Part shown: positions 63,918 through 64,000 of the stretch, piece by piece
How the letters are laid out: each line of letters opens with the position of its first letter
Numbering within the stretch: position 1 is the first letter of the stretch
DNA from: Burkholderia diffusa
GTDB taxonomy: Bacteria > Pseudomonadota > Gammaproteobacteria > Burkholderiales > Burkholderiaceae
Reading direction: 5' to 3'
Assembly (NCBI RefSeq): GCF_902499115.1
Contig: NZ_CABVPN010000037.1
Span: 4,061-68,060 of the forward strand
Length of the DNA: 64,000 nucleotides
Program-made: the position numbers and the translations under genes
Notes under the pieces: generated by a model
The model's database searches: none
The model's input: only the letters and a program-made list of their open reading frames with translations
What the model was told of the DNA's origin: nothing

Positions 63918-64000
63918 TCAAACCGCGCGACGAACCATCAGTTCCTTGATCTTGCCGATCGCCTTCGTCGGGTTCAGGCCCTTCGGGCAAACGTCGACGC
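63918..64000 (-). CDS. sdhB: Succinate dehydrogenase iron-sulfur subunit SdhB (3' end only)
   Basis: The last 26 codons before TGA 63918 read VDVCPKGLNPTKAIGKIKEL, then MVRRAV, the C-terminus of bacterial SdhB with the last cluster cysteine CPKGLNP. The rest lies beyond the right edge. The stop is 8 bases before the sdhE start. Confidence 0.93.
   Translation of the reverse strand, partial: VDVCPKGLNPTKAIGKIKELMVRRAV

Overview
The window is GC-rich bacterial DNA (roughly two thirds G+C, with GC-rich third codon positions). Gene content and order point to a Burkholderia, most likely the Burkholderia cepacia complex and most likely the second chromosome. The order leuC-leuD-leuB-asd-fimV-truA-trpF-trpB-methyltransferase-trpA-accD-folC-dedD-cvpA-purF-metZ is the beta-proteobacterial arrangement, gltA-sdhE-sdhB closes the right edge, and 13.6-27.8 kb looks like the second cepacian exopolysaccharide cluster (bce-II). 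The species call is inference from gene content; I did no database search.

Layout. (1) 1-8421, minus: a respiratory formate dehydrogenase operon, fdhG-fdhH-fdhI-fdhE-selA-selB. fdhG is read through an in-frame UGA at 7831-7833, decoded as selenocysteine, with a bacterial SECIS hairpin just after it; the enzymes that make and insert selenocysteine follow in the same operon. (2) 8.5-13.3 kb: a YihY/BrkB membrane protein, a trimeric porin, a VOC protein, a decayed aminoglycoside adenylyltransferase (aadA-like) relic and an HU protein with a lysine-rich N-terminal tail. (3) 13.5-27.8 kb: the bce-II cluster: three acyltransferases, a UDP-glucose pyrophosphorylase, a two-domain glycosyltransferase, a Wzx-type flippase, a secreted beta-propeller-like protein, and the GDP-mannose dehydratase/reductase pair that makes a GDP-6-deoxyhexose (GDP-D-rhamnose). 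(4) 27.9-46.6 kb, minus: methionine, purine, folate, fatty-acid, tryptophan, aspartate-family and leucine genes. Regulatory RNA is visible here: a SAM-II riboswitch plus terminator ahead of metZ, and a Thr/Ile-rich candidate leader peptide ahead of asd. An orphan DNA methyltransferase lies between trpB and trpA and an entericidin-type lipoprotein between leuC and leuD. (5) 46.9-62.2 kb: accessory metabolism. The highlight is a five-gene operon (MFS transporter, small NTF2-like protein, Rieske dioxygenase alpha and beta, tryptophan 2-monooxygenase-like flavoenzyme) with a divergent LysR regulator and a nearby indoleacetamide-hydrolase-like amidase. Also here: a LysP-type permease with an Lrp regulator, a dimethylargininase-like enzyme, a DUF1479 protein, a VOC protein and an AraC regulator. 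(6) 62.3-64 kb: gltA, sdhE and the 3' end of sdhB.

No rRNA, tRNA, CRISPR array, insertion sequence or prophage was recognised. The most notable observations are the UGA/SECIS site, the SAM-II riboswitch of metZ, the Thr/Ile leader ahead of asd, and the monooxygenase-Rieske-amidase locus, which would be an unusual indole/arylacetamide pathway.
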